A stretch of 64,000 bases of DNA from an uncultured Gammaproteobacteria bacterium. GTDB taxonomy: Bacteria > Pseudomonadota > Gammaproteobacteria > Steroidobacterales > Woeseiaceae. The translations under genes and the position numbers were made by a program. Positions 44,940-54,094 of this stretch are shown one piece after another. Location of the stretch: assembly GCA_937899415.1 (NCBI GenBank), contig CALBPI010000055.1, positions 46,211 through 110,210 of the forward strand, in the 5' to 3' direction. Position 1 is the first letter of the stretch. Each line of letters begins with the position of its first letter. Under the pieces are notes generated by a model. It ran no database searches, was not told the DNA's origin, and was given only the letters and a program-made list of their open reading frames with translations.

Positions 44940-45680
44940 TCAGAACTGGATCGCCGGTCGAAGCTGTCCCACCGTGGGCGAGTCGGCCACGACCAGGAAG
45001 CTGACGATTTCGTCGCTGACATCTCCGAGCGCCTGCGCCGTGGCATCAAGCTGCGCGCGCATGCGTGTTTCGGAGAAGTTGTTGTCGTCCTTATCTCTCG
45101 AGATCGTGTAGGCGCGAGTGGCCACGGTGGTAAAGGGTACAAGCCCCGTACGGGTGTCGAGCAGCACGGCCTCCACGCCGCAGTAGGCCCTGCTCTCGTC
45201 GGCGCGAAACAAGCGGTAGCGATCGAAACTGCGGCAGTAGCTTCTGTAGACGAGCAACAGATCGGCCTGGTAGCGCGCCGCGGCCTCGCGCAGGTACGGA
45301 ACGCTGTGTTTCTTGGGTACGAGAATCGAGGGCAGGTACGAGGCATCGTAGACGCGCGGTGAGGCGCGCAAACCCTCCAGGACTTCGGTTTCCATGTTCG
45401 CCGCTGCCACAGCCAGCTCCTCGGACCACCGCGACCAGACCTCACGGCCGAACGGCATTAATGCAATTCGACTGAGTGCAGGCGGCTCGTAACGATAACT
45501 CAGAATGCGCTGGATGGAGTCGTCCGAAAGTGTGCGTGCATCGCCCGCGAACAACGAGCCCCCGGCGGGACCCGCATCGACACTCGTGTAGTAGTCGTCA
45601 GGGCGCGCCGTTGTTGAGACTGGGCTTGCGCAGCCGGCGAGAACAGCAAGAACAGTCAGAATCAGTAGCGTACGGGTCAT
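44940..45680 (-). CDS. lipoprotein of unknown function
   Basis: A 246-residue predicted lipoprotein (lipobox VLAGC; signal peptide LLILTVLAVLAGC). The mature part includes SRIALMPFGREVW, YQADLLLVYRSYCRSFDRYR and AYCGVEAVLLDTRTGLVPF, an alpha/beta arrangement seen in envelope lipoproteins of unknown role. ATG 45680 overlaps the upstream membrane-protein stop. It appears to be the last gene of the two-component operon, so it may be an output of it. Confidence 0.8.
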   Translation of the reverse strand: MTRTLLILTVLAVLAGCASPVSTTARPDDYYTSVDAGPAGGSLFAGDARTLSDDSIQRILSYRYEPPALSRIALMPFGREVWSRWSEELAVAAANMETEVLEGLRASPRVYDASYLPSILVPKKHSVPYLREAAARYQADLLLVYRSYCRSFDRYRLFRADESRAYCGVEAVLLDTRTGLVPFTTVATRAYTISRDKDDNNFSETRMRAQLDATAQALGDVSDEIVSFLVVADSPTVGQLRPAIQF

Positions 45681-46126
45681 GGGGAGACTCCTTGGTGTTG
45701 GGGTACCGCGGGCCAGGTCAGGCCCAGGCGCAGGCCTGCGAGCAGCATGAGGTAGCTGGTCGTGAAGCCGAGAAACAGGCCGATTGGGTGATCGGGCACG
45801 CCACGGCTGAAGAGGTAAGCGAAGTAGCTGACGGCGATGAGGTTGGCCACAATGGCCATGTGCAGTGACCAGCGCTTGCCGAGCCAGAGCACCGCGCAGA
45901 TGGCGACGTTGATCATGCCGGACACCAGCAGGATCACACCCGGCAGCATGAGTGCGAGGCGCGCGCGAAGCTCGGGTTGCGGGCCGCCGTCGAGCACAGG
46001 CCACGTTGCCGCAAAGTGGCCCGCGGCACCCGCAAGCAGCAGCGTACCCATGAGCACACCGCAAACTGCGACGACAGGGTAGAGCGCATTGCGCGGCGAT
46101 TGCCTGATGAGACTAGAAACCGACAT
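45677..46126 (-). CDS. four-helix membrane protein
   Basis: A 149-residue integral membrane protein with about four helices (ALYPVVAVCGVLMGTLLLAG, LMLPGVILLVSGMINVAICA, HMAIVANLIAVSYFAYLF, HPIGLFLGFTTSYLMLLAG). ATG 46126 overlaps the response regulator stop by 14 bases, which supports coupling. Function is unknown; it may be a target or sensor partner of the adjacent histidine kinase. Confidence 0.75.
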   Translation of the reverse strand: MSVSSLIRQSPRNALYPVVAVCGVLMGTLLLAGAAGHFAATWPVLDGGPQPELRARLALMLPGVILLVSGMINVAICAVLWLGKRWSLHMAIVANLIAVSYFAYLFSRGVPDHPIGLFLGFTTSYLMLLAGLRLGLTWPAVPQHQGVSP

Positions 46127-46787
46127 CTTTGGCTCCAACTTTGGCGAGCCCACACTCGTAGGCGAAGACGACGGCCTGTGCGCGATCACGCAGGCCGAGT
46201 TTTGAGAGCACGCTAGAGACGTGTGACTTGACCGTTGCCGGCCCGATGAACAGCGCATCCGCGATTTCGAGGTTGCTCTTGCCGTCGGCGATGGCTTCGA
46301 GCACTTCGCGCTCGCGGGCCGTCAGGCGTTCGAGACGGTCGCTGTAGTCCTGTTCCGTGCCCAGCTCGCCCGCGAACCGCGCGATGAGTCTGCGCGTGAT
46401 GGTCGGGTCGAGCATGGCGCCACCGGCGGCCACGGTGCGAACCGCGGCGACGAGCGCCTCGGGCGGTATGTCCTTGAGTACGAAGCCGCTCGCGCCCGCG
46501 CGAAGTGCGCGGTAGATGTACTCGTCCGGGTCGAATGTCGTCAGGATGATGATGCGGGTCTCGTCGCCAACCTCGGCGAGGATGCGCGCCGTCGATTCGA
46601 GCCCGTCGAGCTCGGGCATGCGGATATCCATGAGGATGACGTCGGGCTTGTGTGCGAGCGCCGCGTCGATGGCTTCAAGGCCATCGCCTGCCTCTGCAAC
46701 CACATCGATGTCGGGTTCATTGCCCAGCACCATGGCGAAGCCGCGCCGCACGAGGGCCTGGTCGTCAACAACGAGTACACGCAGCAT
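46113..46787 (-). CDS. NarL/LuxR-family response regulator
   Basis: A 224-residue regulator. The receiver domain has RVLVVDDQALVRRGF, the phospho-acceptor Asp in VILMDIRMPELDG, and the later ILTTFD and FVLKD strands. The C-terminal LuxR helix-turn-helix reads LTAREREVLEAIADGKSNLE and GPATVKSHVSSVLSKL. It starts one base inside the stop codon of its cognate kinase. Target genes may include the two envelope genes downstream. Confidence 0.95.
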   Translation of the reverse strand: MLRVLVVDDQALVRRGFAMVLGNEPDIDVVAEAGDGLEAIDAALAHKPDVILMDIRMPELDGLESTARILAEVGDETRIIILTTFDPDEYIYRALRAGASGFVLKDIPPEALVAAVRTVAAGGAMLDPTITRRLIARFAGELGTEQDYSDRLERLTAREREVLEAIADGKSNLEIADALFIGPATVKSHVSSVLSKLGLRDRAQAVVFAYECGLAKVGAKDVGF

Positions 46788-48007
46788 CAGCTGGCCTCGC
46801 TTTGCGTGGGGAGTTCGGCGCGGACTTCGAAGCCGCCCTCGGTTCGGGCGCCTGCGTGAAGACGGCCGCCCAGCATCTCAACGCGTTCGCGCATGCCGAC
46901 GATGCCGTGGCCGCCTGAGTGGGCGCCGTCGCTGCCTGTTCCGTTGTCCGTGACGGTGACTATCACGCGGTCTTCGTGGCCTTCAATCGTGACGCTCACG
47001 GCCGCATCGGGTCCCGCGTGCTTGATCACGTTGGTCAGCGACTCCTGCACGATGCGGTAGGCGTTGAGTTCGAGCCGTGCGGGTAGATCGGTCAACGTGC
47101 CACGCGTCTCAAGCGTCACGTGCGGTCCGGCGTCCTGCACGTGTTGCACGAGGTTCGGTATGTCGTCGATTCCGGGCTGCGGATCCAGGGCGTCAGCCGC
47201 ATCCGCGGGTCGCAGGACGCCAAGCAGATGGCGCATCTCCTCGAGCGCATTGCGACCGGCTGACTCGACGGCGGCCATGGCATCGCCAGCGGCGGCGGGG
47301 TCGGTCTTGCTCACGGTGCGCGCGGCACCCGCCTGGACGGTCATGAGGCTGACCTGGTGCGCGACGACGTCATGCATCTCACGAGCGATCCGCGTGCGCT
47401 CGGCGGCGACGGCGCTTTCCGCTTCGGCGTGACGCTCGCGTTCGAGATGACGCGCACGTTCTTCAAGCAGGCGCAGGTATTCGCCGCGAAAGCGAAGTCG
47501 ACGCCCCGCGTACCAGATCCCGAGCGCACCCAGTGCCGAGAATAGGCTGATCGTGCTGGCTTCCGTGAAGATGCGCATGTCGATGGCGAGTACGAGAAAC
47601 GCCGCAATCGCGCCCACCAGGCTGGCGCGACTGTTGGGTTCGTAGCGCCCGAGGCTGTATAGCGAGAAGACGAGCGCCACAACACCGTCGGCCGTGGGGC
47701 CCAGGTAGATGAGTGTCGTGATGCCGAGCACGATGGCGTGCACCGCGAGCGGATGCGTGCGACGCCACAAGAGCGAGAAACTGGCGACGAATGCGAGCAG
47801 GTAGGCGCCGATCTCGAGCCACGACCCCAGCAGCTGATGTTCAGAATCCATGCGCTGGGCCCACATTGCGAGCGTCAGGCCCAGCGACACGAGCACGATG
47901 ATGAGGTCCGTCGTTTTTGGCCACGCTTCGAACGGCCCGCGGATTGGCCGCCGCACGCCGTGCGCGGCGAGATCGGCAGCGGGTTGTTCCTGAGGCTGAT
48001 CGGGCAT
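46787..48007 (-). CDS. NarL-type sensor histidine kinase (HisKA_3)
   Basis: A 406-residue membrane kinase. Four to five N-terminal membrane helices cover about residues 30-160 and a coiled coil follows (LRLLEERARHLERERHAEAE). The phospho-acceptor His is in IAREMHDVVAHQVSLMTVQA, and the ATP-binding part shows AYRIVQESLTNVIKHAG and VTVTDNGTGSDG with GGHGIVGMRERVEML. The signal is unknown. It is the first gene of a four-gene overlapping operon and is divergent from a DUF2306 gene. Confidence 0.94.
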   Translation of the reverse strand: MPDQPQEQPAADLAAHGVRRPIRGPFEAWPKTTDLIIVLVSLGLTLAMWAQRMDSEHQLLGSWLEIGAYLLAFVASFSLLWRRTHPLAVHAIVLGITTLIYLGPTADGVVALVFSLYSLGRYEPNSRASLVGAIAAFLVLAIDMRIFTEASTISLFSALGALGIWYAGRRLRFRGEYLRLLEERARHLERERHAEAESAVAAERTRIAREMHDVVAHQVSLMTVQAGAARTVSKTDPAAAGDAMAAVESAGRNALEEMRHLLGVLRPADAADALDPQPGIDDIPNLVQHVQDAGPHVTLETRGTLTDLPARLELNAYRIVQESLTNVIKHAGPDAAVSVTIEGHEDRVIVTVTDNGTGSDGAHSGGHGIVGMRERVEMLGGRLHAGARTEGGFEVRAELPTQSEAS

Positions 48008-48177
48008 GCCGGAAAGGCTAAGCCAGGCCGCAGTGGCCTGCCATGCGTATCGCGGCGGATTTGTGGGCGGCAGAACTCCGCCTTTTGGGGGAGACGCGTT
48101 TCAGCAGCGCGGCCGATGTCGGCGCGCCCGCGCCCGCGCACGATGGTGGCCCTTCTCGCCATACCCTGGAGCCGACC

Positions 48178-49002
48178 ATGACCGAACTGGCACTACCGCA
48201 ACGAACCACCCTTGAATCGATCTCCGAGCACGCGGTGGGCATGGCGACCAAGCTCTGGTTTGCGGTCGCTGCCATCGGCCATTGGATCTTTCTGGTCTAC
48301 ATCGTCGCCGCCTTCTTCCCGGCCGTCGCAGAGCGCGGACTCATGGCGCTTGAGGGGATGCACTTGCCTTCGGGTTTCATCGAGGGCGATACGCTGGGCA
48401 ATATCGCCTCGGTCAGTCACGTGGTGCTGGCGGCCATCATCATCGGTGGCGGCCCGCTGCAGCTCATCCCAGCAATACGCAGCCGCTTCCCGACCTTCCA
48501 CCGTTGGCTGGGGCGCAGCTACCTCGTGGCAGCGGCCTTGAGCGCCATCGGTGGTCTCTACATGACCTGGACCCGTTCGCCGATCGGCGATCTCATCAGC
48601 AAAGCCGGGATTTCGGGCGATGGCGTCTTGATTCTCGTGTTCGCGATTCTCGCCGTGCGCAACGCCATGGCGGGAAACATGGCTGCGCACCGACGTTTCG
48701 CGTTGCGGCTGTTCATGGTCGCAAGCGCTGTGTGGTTTTTCCGGGTCGGGCTCATGGCCTGGGCCATGATCACGGGTGGCATTGGTATCGACTGGGAGAC
48801 CTTCACGGGACCGTTTCTCTACGTGCTGGGTTTCGGCCAGTACCTGCTGCCGCTGGCCATGCTCGAGTGGTACTTCTACTGCCAGCGCAAGGCGTCGCCG
48901 GGCGTGCGAGTGGCTTACGCGGGCACGTTGTTCGTGCTCACGCTTGTCATGACGCTTGGCGTCTTCAGCGCGACGATGGGGATGTGGTTGCCTCGCATGT
49001 AG
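48178..49002 (+). CDS. DUF2306 membrane protein
   Basis: A 274-residue membrane protein with about seven helices; typical pieces are WFAVAAIGHWIFLVYIVAAF, HVVLAAIIIGGGPLQLIPAI, RFPTFHRWLGRSYLVAAALS and NMAAHRRFALRLFMVASAVWFFR. The His in GRSYL and AAHRRF-type positions are typical of DUF2306. Function is unknown. CTGGAGCC precedes ATG 48178, while the upstream frame is in the promoter region of the divergent kinase. Confidence 0.85.
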   Translation: MTELALPQRTTLESISEHAVGMATKLWFAVAAIGHWIFLVYIVAAFFPAVAERGLMALEGMHLPSGFIEGDTLGNIASVSHVVLAAIIIGGGPLQLIPAIRSRFPTFHRWLGRSYLVAAALSAIGGLYMTWTRSPIGDLISKAGISGDGVLILVFAILAVRNAMAGNMAAHRRFALRLFMVASAVWFFRVGLMAWAMITGGIGIDWETFTGPFLYVLGFGQYLLPLAMLEWYFYCQRKASPGVRVAYAGTLFVLTLVMTLGVFSATMGMWLPRM

Positions 49003-49031
49003 CGGTGTTATTAAGTCTCATTCGCATTTGC

Positions 49032-49046
49032 AATTGATTCTCAATT
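49032..49046 (+). promoter_or_regulatory. Fur-box-like palindrome
   Basis: AATTGA-TTC-TCAATT is a perfect 6-3-6 palindrome in an AT-rich stretch 115 bases upstream of the TonB-dependent receptor. It resembles the half-sites of Fur boxes. Iron control of the receptor is inferred. Confidence 0.45.
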
Positions 49047-49160
49047 ACATTATTTTCGGCCCGATTTGTCGAGTTCTTCGACTGATTCCATCCAATATTC
49101 CTGATCGCGACGTCACAGCGCGTGCGAGCGGGCGAGACCAAGAAACCGGAGTCTGGCCAA

Positions 49161-51506
49161 ATGAAATCACCGAGCCGCAACCTCTTGCCCGCGAGAAGTG
49201 TGCTCGCGACTGCCGTTTGCCTGGCAATGGCCGGCCCCCAGACCGCCGCCGCACAGGGCGCCAGCGACGATGAGAATTCCGTCGACGAAATCGTTGTCAC
49301 GGGCACGAAGATTGAACGTTCGCTTCAAGACACCACAACGAGTGTTGCCGTGTTCGATGCTGACCTGATCGACAAGCAAAACTTCGTCACGCTCGGCGAC
49401 ATTCTCAACCAGACGGCGAATGTGTCCTCGGCTTTCAATGAAGGCGTCATCACAATTCGCGGCTTGCGAAACGACGGTGCCGGCAGCTTTGATGGCACGA
49501 GTAACGTGTCGGCCGTTTACGTCGATGGCGTCTTCCTGCCCAGCAGCCTGTTCACTTCGGGCGCGCTCAATCTCTGGGACATCGAGTCAGCTGAGGTCTT
49601 CCGTGGCCCGCAGTCCACGGTGCAGGGTCGAAATGCACTGGCGGGCGCTATCGTGCTGAACACGACCGACCCCTTCGACGAATTCGAAGGTACCGCTCAG
49701 TTGCAGATTGCCGACTTCGGTGGCGTGCGTGCTTCAGCGGCCGCGTCGATTCCGGTCAGCGACACGCTGGCGTTCCGGTTGGCCGTTGATGAAAACCAGA
49801 CGGATGGCTGGATCGACAACCCGACGCTGGGTATCGACGACTCCGACAACCGTGAGGCGAGCACGATTCGCGCCAAGGCGCTCTGGACGCCGACCGACGC
49901 GCTGAACATCACACTCAACTACACCAACATCGACGCGTTTCGTAGTCAGGCGCGCGTGGTGTCGAATGAGTTTCCGGCGCAGCGCATCACTCGCGAGAAC
50001 ATCCAGAGTCGGATCGACACAGAAGGTGATATCGCGTCGCTCGATGTCGACTTTCAGATCAACGACACCTGGAGCTTGACCTCGATCACAGCCTACACGG
50101 ACACCACGCAGCGCTTCTTCACGGATGCCACGCTCGATGAAACCGGCGGGCCGAGCGCCAGCGACTTCGTCAGCAACGACACGGTGACCAGCCAGGAATT
50201 CCGGCTCAATTTTGAGACCGAGCGCGCGCGGGGCCTCCTCGGTACCTTCTTCTTCAACCAGGAAGGCGACACGATGCAGGACAGCTTCTCGATCGTCGGC
50301 ACCGACTTCGCGTTGCCCGATCCGGTGACGATCGCTCAGATCTTCTTTATGACGCCCACACCGTCGCCGATCGAAATCGCACAGGCCACAGCGATTCGCC
50401 AGGGCGTCGTGGCGGCCGTTCCCGAGTTTCCCGTGGAGTTCGATCGCGTCAACGATCAGGAGATCGACAACTGGGCAATCTTCGGTGAGATGGACTACGA
50501 CCTGACGGACAAGTGGACCGTTACGCTTGGTCTGCGCTACGACAGCGAGGACATCAAGCAGAACATCTTTGACGGCACCTTCGTGCCGCCGATCACCGTC
50601 GGTGATCCGCTGATCGATAGTGTGCTGGGACTGCTCGCGGGGCAGTTTACCAACGAAGTCACAGTTGACAACGTCGACAATGATTACGACGCCTGGCTGC
50701 CCAAGGTGGTGTTCAACTACGCCTGGACCGATGACATCTCGACGGCGTTCAGCTACCAGCGCGGCTACCGTGCGGGTGGCCTGGCTGTGAACATCTTCCG
50801 CGCGGCGCTCTCGCCGCCGGGGGCCACCCAGGCGGAGCTCGAGACGCTGGGCGTTGTGAACAGCTTCGATCCTGAGTTCACGAACAACTACGAAATCGCC
50901 TTCCGCTCTCAGCTGCTGGACAACAAACTGACACTGAACGGCAACGTGTTCTTTATCGACTACACGGACCAGCAGATCAACGTGCAGTTGTCTTCGAACC
51001 CTCTCGATACGCTGACCGAAAATGTCGGTGAGTCGGAATTGTTCGGTTTCGAAATCGACGCCAACTATCGGGTCAACATCAACCTCACAGTCGGCGCCAA
51101 CCTGGGCCACGTAGACACCGAGTTCACGAGCGCCAGTGGTATTCTGGACAACGTGCTGGGCGGTGGTCTTGACCTTACCGGCAACGAGTTTAGTTACGCA
51201 CCGCAGTGGACAGGTGGCGCCTATGCACGTTACGACTGGGACGCGGGTTGGTATGTAAATGGCCGTGTGCGCATCAGCGATGCGAGCTTCACACTGCCTG
51301 ACAATGACCCGACGGCGGTTGCTGACAGCTTCACGGTGTTTGATTTCATTGCCGGCTACGAGTCAGACCGCTGGCGCGTCGAGGTCTTTGCCGAGAATGC
51401 GTTCGACAAAGACTACCTGACGGCCAACTTTGGCCCGGACGACGGTGCAGTGAGTATCGCTGCTGCGCCTCGCACGGTCGGCGGCCGCGTGATCTTCAGC
51501 TTCTGA
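49161..51506 (+). CDS. TonB-dependent outer-membrane receptor
   Basis: A 781-residue protein. Signal peptide about 1-32 (ATAVCLAMAGPQTAAAQ), then the plug domain (VDEIVVTGTKIERSLQDTTT, VTIRGLR-type text, VYVDGVFLP, IESAEVFRGPQSTVQGRNAL), and a 22-strand barrel ending in GGRVIFSF with terminal Phe. Ligand unknown; a siderophore or similar is plausible given the Fur-box-like site. GGAG precedes ATG 49161; a start at 49122 would add 13 residues. Confidence 0.95.
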   Translation: MKSPSRNLLPARSVLATAVCLAMAGPQTAAAQGASDDENSVDEIVVTGTKIERSLQDTTTSVAVFDADLIDKQNFVTLGDILNQTANVSSAFNEGVITIRGLRNDGAGSFDGTSNVSAVYVDGVFLPSSLFTSGALNLWDIESAEVFRGPQSTVQGRNALAGAIVLNTTDPFDEFEGTAQLQIADFGGVRASAAASIPVSDTLAFRLAVDENQTDGWIDNPTLGIDDSDNREASTIRAKALWTPTDALNITLNYTNIDAFRSQARVVSNEFPAQRITRENIQSRIDTEGDIASLDVDFQINDTWSLTSITAYTDTTQRFFTDATLDETGGPSASDFVSNDTVTSQEFRLNFETERARGLLGTFFFNQEGDTMQDSFSIVGTDFALPDPVTIAQIFFMTPTPSPIEIAQATAIRQGVVAAVPEFPVEFDRVNDQEIDNWAIFGEMDYDLTDKWTVTLGLRYDSEDIKQNIFDGTFVPPITVGDPLIDSVLGLLAGQFTNEVTVDNVDNDYDAWLPKVVFNYAWTDDISTAFSYQRGYRAGGLAVNIFRAALSPPGATQAELETLGVVNSFDPEFTNNYEIAFRSQLLDNKLTLNGNVFFIDYTDQQINVQLSSNPLDTLTENVGESELFGFEIDANYRVNINLTVGANLGHVDTEFTSASGILDNVLGGGLDLTGNEFSYAPQWTGGAYARYDWDAGWYVNGRVRISDASFTLPDNDPTAVADSFTVFDFIAGYESDRWRVEVFAENAFDKDYLTANFGPDDGAVSIAAAPRTVGGRVIFSF

Positions 51507-51518
51507 TGAGACTCAAAA

Positions 51519-51547
51519 TGGTCGCGCCTAACGCGCGGCCAGTTTTT
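51519..51547 (+). terminator. hairpin terminator after the TonB receptor
   Basis: TGGTCGCGC and GCGCGGCCA form a nine-pair stem (one T:G) with a five-base loop, followed by AG and five T. It lies just after the receptor stop and overlaps the 3' end of the convergent gene, so it may serve both. Confidence 0.7.
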
Positions 51548-52253
51548 CATCGATCATCTTTTGAATGGCCTCGGCCTGGTCTTTGAGATCGCCTGCGATC
51601 ACGATGCCGATGGTAGAGACCCGCGCGCGGAATAACACGAGCTGCTGAATGGCGGTTCGGACATCGGGATCCGTCGGCTCCGCGGACCTGATGCTACTCA
51701 GGGCGCTAAGGTCACTACCAAACGCTTCTTTCAGGTACTCCGAGGCTTCCTGCATTTCCTCGATGGTGTCACCGCTCTCCCTGGCCGACCAAGCGACGCC
51801 CGATTCGAGCAAAAATGGCAGGATCAGCTCGTCGACAAATTTTGTGTTGTTCTTGTCGATGACGCCCTGCACGCGAGACGCTTCGGCGAAGAAACCGAGT
51901 ATGGCGTTCCGTAGCTCGCGATCCTCGATGAGCTGCAAATTGCCTGTACTGAGTAGATCGGTATATCCGCCGCTTACAAGGCGCAGCGTGCGCCGTGAAG
52001 CAATGGCCCAGAGCTCGCCGCGCATGGCGTCGTAGTCGACAATGCCACTACCGTCGTCAAGCCACTTCAGAATCGCTGTCGCGGACCGGGTGTTCTGGGC
52101 TTCATAGTCAACGTATTCACCCAGTTGCGCACTGATCTGTGCGAGGTCGCGGCTCATCACCTGCAGGTATTCGCGCTCCATGGTGCGGTCCTGTCGTTCC
52201 TGGATCCGCGCGTCGATGTACAGGGCGATGAGAATGCCGAGCGTGATGAGCAC
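51528..52253 (-). CDS. DUF6090-like membrane protein, start uncertain
   Basis: At least 241 residues from GTG 52253. The homologous membrane helix begins upstream: the frame continues as HWSTFLLELVLITLGILIAL, matching the helix of the 21804 and 40254 proteins, but no ATG, GTG or TTG occurs in this frame between 52253 and the upstream TAA near 52394. So the visible start would cut the helix to about 14 residues. A non-standard start or a frameshift is possible. The rest is a coiled coil and helical domain. Confidence 0.6.
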   Translation of the reverse strand: MLITLGILIALYIDARIQERQDRTMEREYLQVMSRDLAQISAQLGEYVDYEAQNTRSATAILKWLDDGSGIVDYDAMRGELWAIASRRTLRLVSGGYTDLLSTGNLQLIEDRELRNAILGFFAEASRVQGVIDKNNTKFVDELILPFLLESGVAWSARESGDTIEEMQEASEYLKEAFGSDLSALSSIRSAEPTDPDVRTAIQQLVLFRARVSTIGIVIAGDLKDQAEAIQKMIDEKLAAR

Positions 52254-52433
52254 AAGCTCGAGAAGAAAGGTCGACCAGTGCCGGCCACGAGGCGGCCGAG
52301 TGGTGAGATGGGGCTTTCGGCCTGACTGGACGCGTTCAACGCGTGTCGCTCCTCGGCGCGAGTCGGCGTCTTGTCGCGTCGTGGTCGGATATTAACACGC
52401 GCGGGGTCAGCCCTGAGGCTGACCCCGAACAGG

Positions 52434-53261
52434 TTATCGCGTCATGTCGGCGTCGTTGATCTGGATGTTGCCATTCAGCGTTTTCATCCGAATCACAGGG
52501 CCACCACCGTTGATGTTGGCGATGATCATGTTCTCGACGGCGATCTCTATGGTGCCGCTGTCCTCACTGCGAGAGACCTTAGGCTCGCTGGGCTGCACTT
52601 CGATCTCGAAGTCCGAGGAGATCTGGCCACGTGCGGTGTCGATGTGCACCTGGGCCTTAGGCTGGCCCGGCAAGCCAACGGCGAGGTCGCCATTCACCGA
52701 GGACAGCGACGAGGCGGTCACGCCGTCAAGGTCGGCGAAGGAGATATCAATGTCCTCGTTGACCGACTCGGCGATCACGGCCGAAGCTGCACCCTTTACG
52801 GTGATGGGGCCGTTGGTATTTCGAAGCTGCATCTCACCGCGGACATTTTCAACGACGATGGTGCCGTCGTTCGTGGTCCAGAGATTGACAGCGGCCGATG
52901 CAGGAATCCGCGCCGTGATGTCGAGCGTACTCATGCGCCAGTCCGAGGAGACTTCAACGATGTTGTTTTCCTCCGTCGCCGAGAGCCGGTAGCTGGCGCC
53001 GCCGATCTGCTGGCTGCCCGAGGGCGTGATGATGCGTCGGCCGCTGTTGCCGCCGTCCACTTCAAGCTGGATGTCGTTGCGCCGCTCGCCGATGACGACG
53101 ATGTTGGCCGAGAGCATGCCGAGTTTGAGGGTCATGGGCTGGTCGGGTTGTGACAAGTCGATGATGACGGGCGCCGACTGCGCATGCGCTGGCGGTGTGA
53201 AACTGGCCAGGAACAGACCTGCGATCAACAGGCCCGCGGCGCGATCCATAGTGCGATACAT
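52434..53261 (-). CDS. exported DUF4097 beta-repeat protein 1
   Basis: A 275-residue protein with a signal peptide (about 1-27, LLIAGLFLASFTPPAHA). The mature part is repetitive beta strands of the DUF4097/adhesin-like type (VNLWTTNDGTIVVENVRGEM, RNTNGPITVKGA, SLSSVNGDLAVGLP, MKTLNGNIQIND), which stack as a right-handed beta solenoid. It is two bases from the second DUF4097 gene and the last of the sigma-factor operon. Role unknown; envelope stress output is inferred. Confidence 0.82.
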   Translation of the reverse strand: MYRTMDRAAGLLIAGLFLASFTPPAHAQSAPVIIDLSQPDQPMTLKLGMLSANIVVIGERRNDIQLEVDGGNSGRRIITPSGSQQIGGASYRLSATEENNIVEVSSDWRMSTLDITARIPASAAVNLWTTNDGTIVVENVRGEMQLRNTNGPITVKGAASAVIAESVNEDIDISFADLDGVTASSLSSVNGDLAVGLPGQPKAQVHIDTARGQISSDFEIEVQPSEPKVSRSEDSGTIEIAVENMIIANINGGGPVIRMKTLNGNIQINDADMTR

Positions 53262-53263
53262 GA

Positions 53264-54094
53264 TTACTGACTCCTCGCGACGAGTACGTCGCCATTCAAA
53301 CTCTTTAGGGTGAGCGTCTTGCCACCGCGACCCAGTCGCAGGCCTGCAAGTTGCTCGATGTCGTAGTGGTTGCGTCCGTCCTTCGTGCGGCGCTCGACCG
53401 TGGCGGCCATTTCGCGGGGTGCCAGATCCACCTCACTCAGGATCTTGCCGTTGAACAGCGAGACCGCGAGGTTGGCATCGGCGCCCGGCGCCATGTCGAG
53501 CTCGATGTCGCCGTTGAGCGTCTCAATACGGCAGTCCGTTGAGGGGCTTCGCGTGAATGTGACTGCGACGTCGCCGTTGATGGTCTCGACGTGCTCGCAC
53601 TGGGTGACGCCCTTCGTGGTGATCGATCCGTTCACATTAGCGGCCGTCACGCGGCCCTCGACGCCCCAGATTTTGACGTCGCCGTCATTGACGGTCTTGA
53701 CGTCGAGCGCCGTGTTGGCCGGAACCGTGACCTCAAGGTCGACGTGCAGGCGGCAGCCGTCGCAGCGGTAGTCGTTCCACCATTTTTCGTGATCGCGACC
53801 GACGCGCAGGTAGACGTCGTCACCTTCCTGAGCGATGCGCAGGGGGATGAGCTCCAGCGAGCGCTCGAAGTTCTCGGCGTCGTCGGCTGAACGGACCGAG
53901 CGGATGCGCATCTCGATCTCATCGCTCGCGCCAGGTTTGATTGAGATGTCGCCCCAGATGTTGTCGACGGTCAGTGACGGGTTACCACCGACATCGAAGG
54001 TCTCGGTCCAGTCTTTCTCGTCGGTGACGCCGTCAGCGAGCGCGGGCGCGCTGGCGAGTGCGGCCGCAAGGGCCAGGTGCGTAATGCGCTTCAT
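53264..54094 (-). CDS. exported DUF4097 beta-repeat protein 2
   Basis: A 276-residue protein with a signal peptide (about 1-20, LALAAALASAPALA). Repeats include VDNIWGDISIKPG, VKTVNDGDVKIWGVEGRVTA, NVNGSITTKG, ETINGDVAV and ETLNGDIELD, the NGDI/NGSI turn being the DUF4097 hallmark. It differs enough from its neighbour to be an old duplicate. Its ATG overlaps the HEAT-protein stop (ATGA). Confidence 0.82.
   Translation of the reverse strand: MKRITHLALAAALASAPALADGVTDEKDWTETFDVGGNPSLTVDNIWGDISIKPGASDEIEMRIRSVRSADDAENFERSLELIPLRIAQEGDDVYLRVGRDHEKWWNDYRCDGCRLHVDLEVTVPANTALDVKTVNDGDVKIWGVEGRVTAANVNGSITTKGVTQCEHVETINGDVAVTFTRSPSTDCRIETLNGDIELDMAPGADANLAVSLFNGKILSEVDLAPREMAATVERRTKDGRNHYDIEQLAGLRLGRGGKTLTLKSLNGDVLVARSQ

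Noticed and set aside
49734..51110. 458-residue minus-strand open frame opposite the TonB receptor
   Set aside because: It lies wholly inside a clearly coding receptor gene and shows no protein family features.
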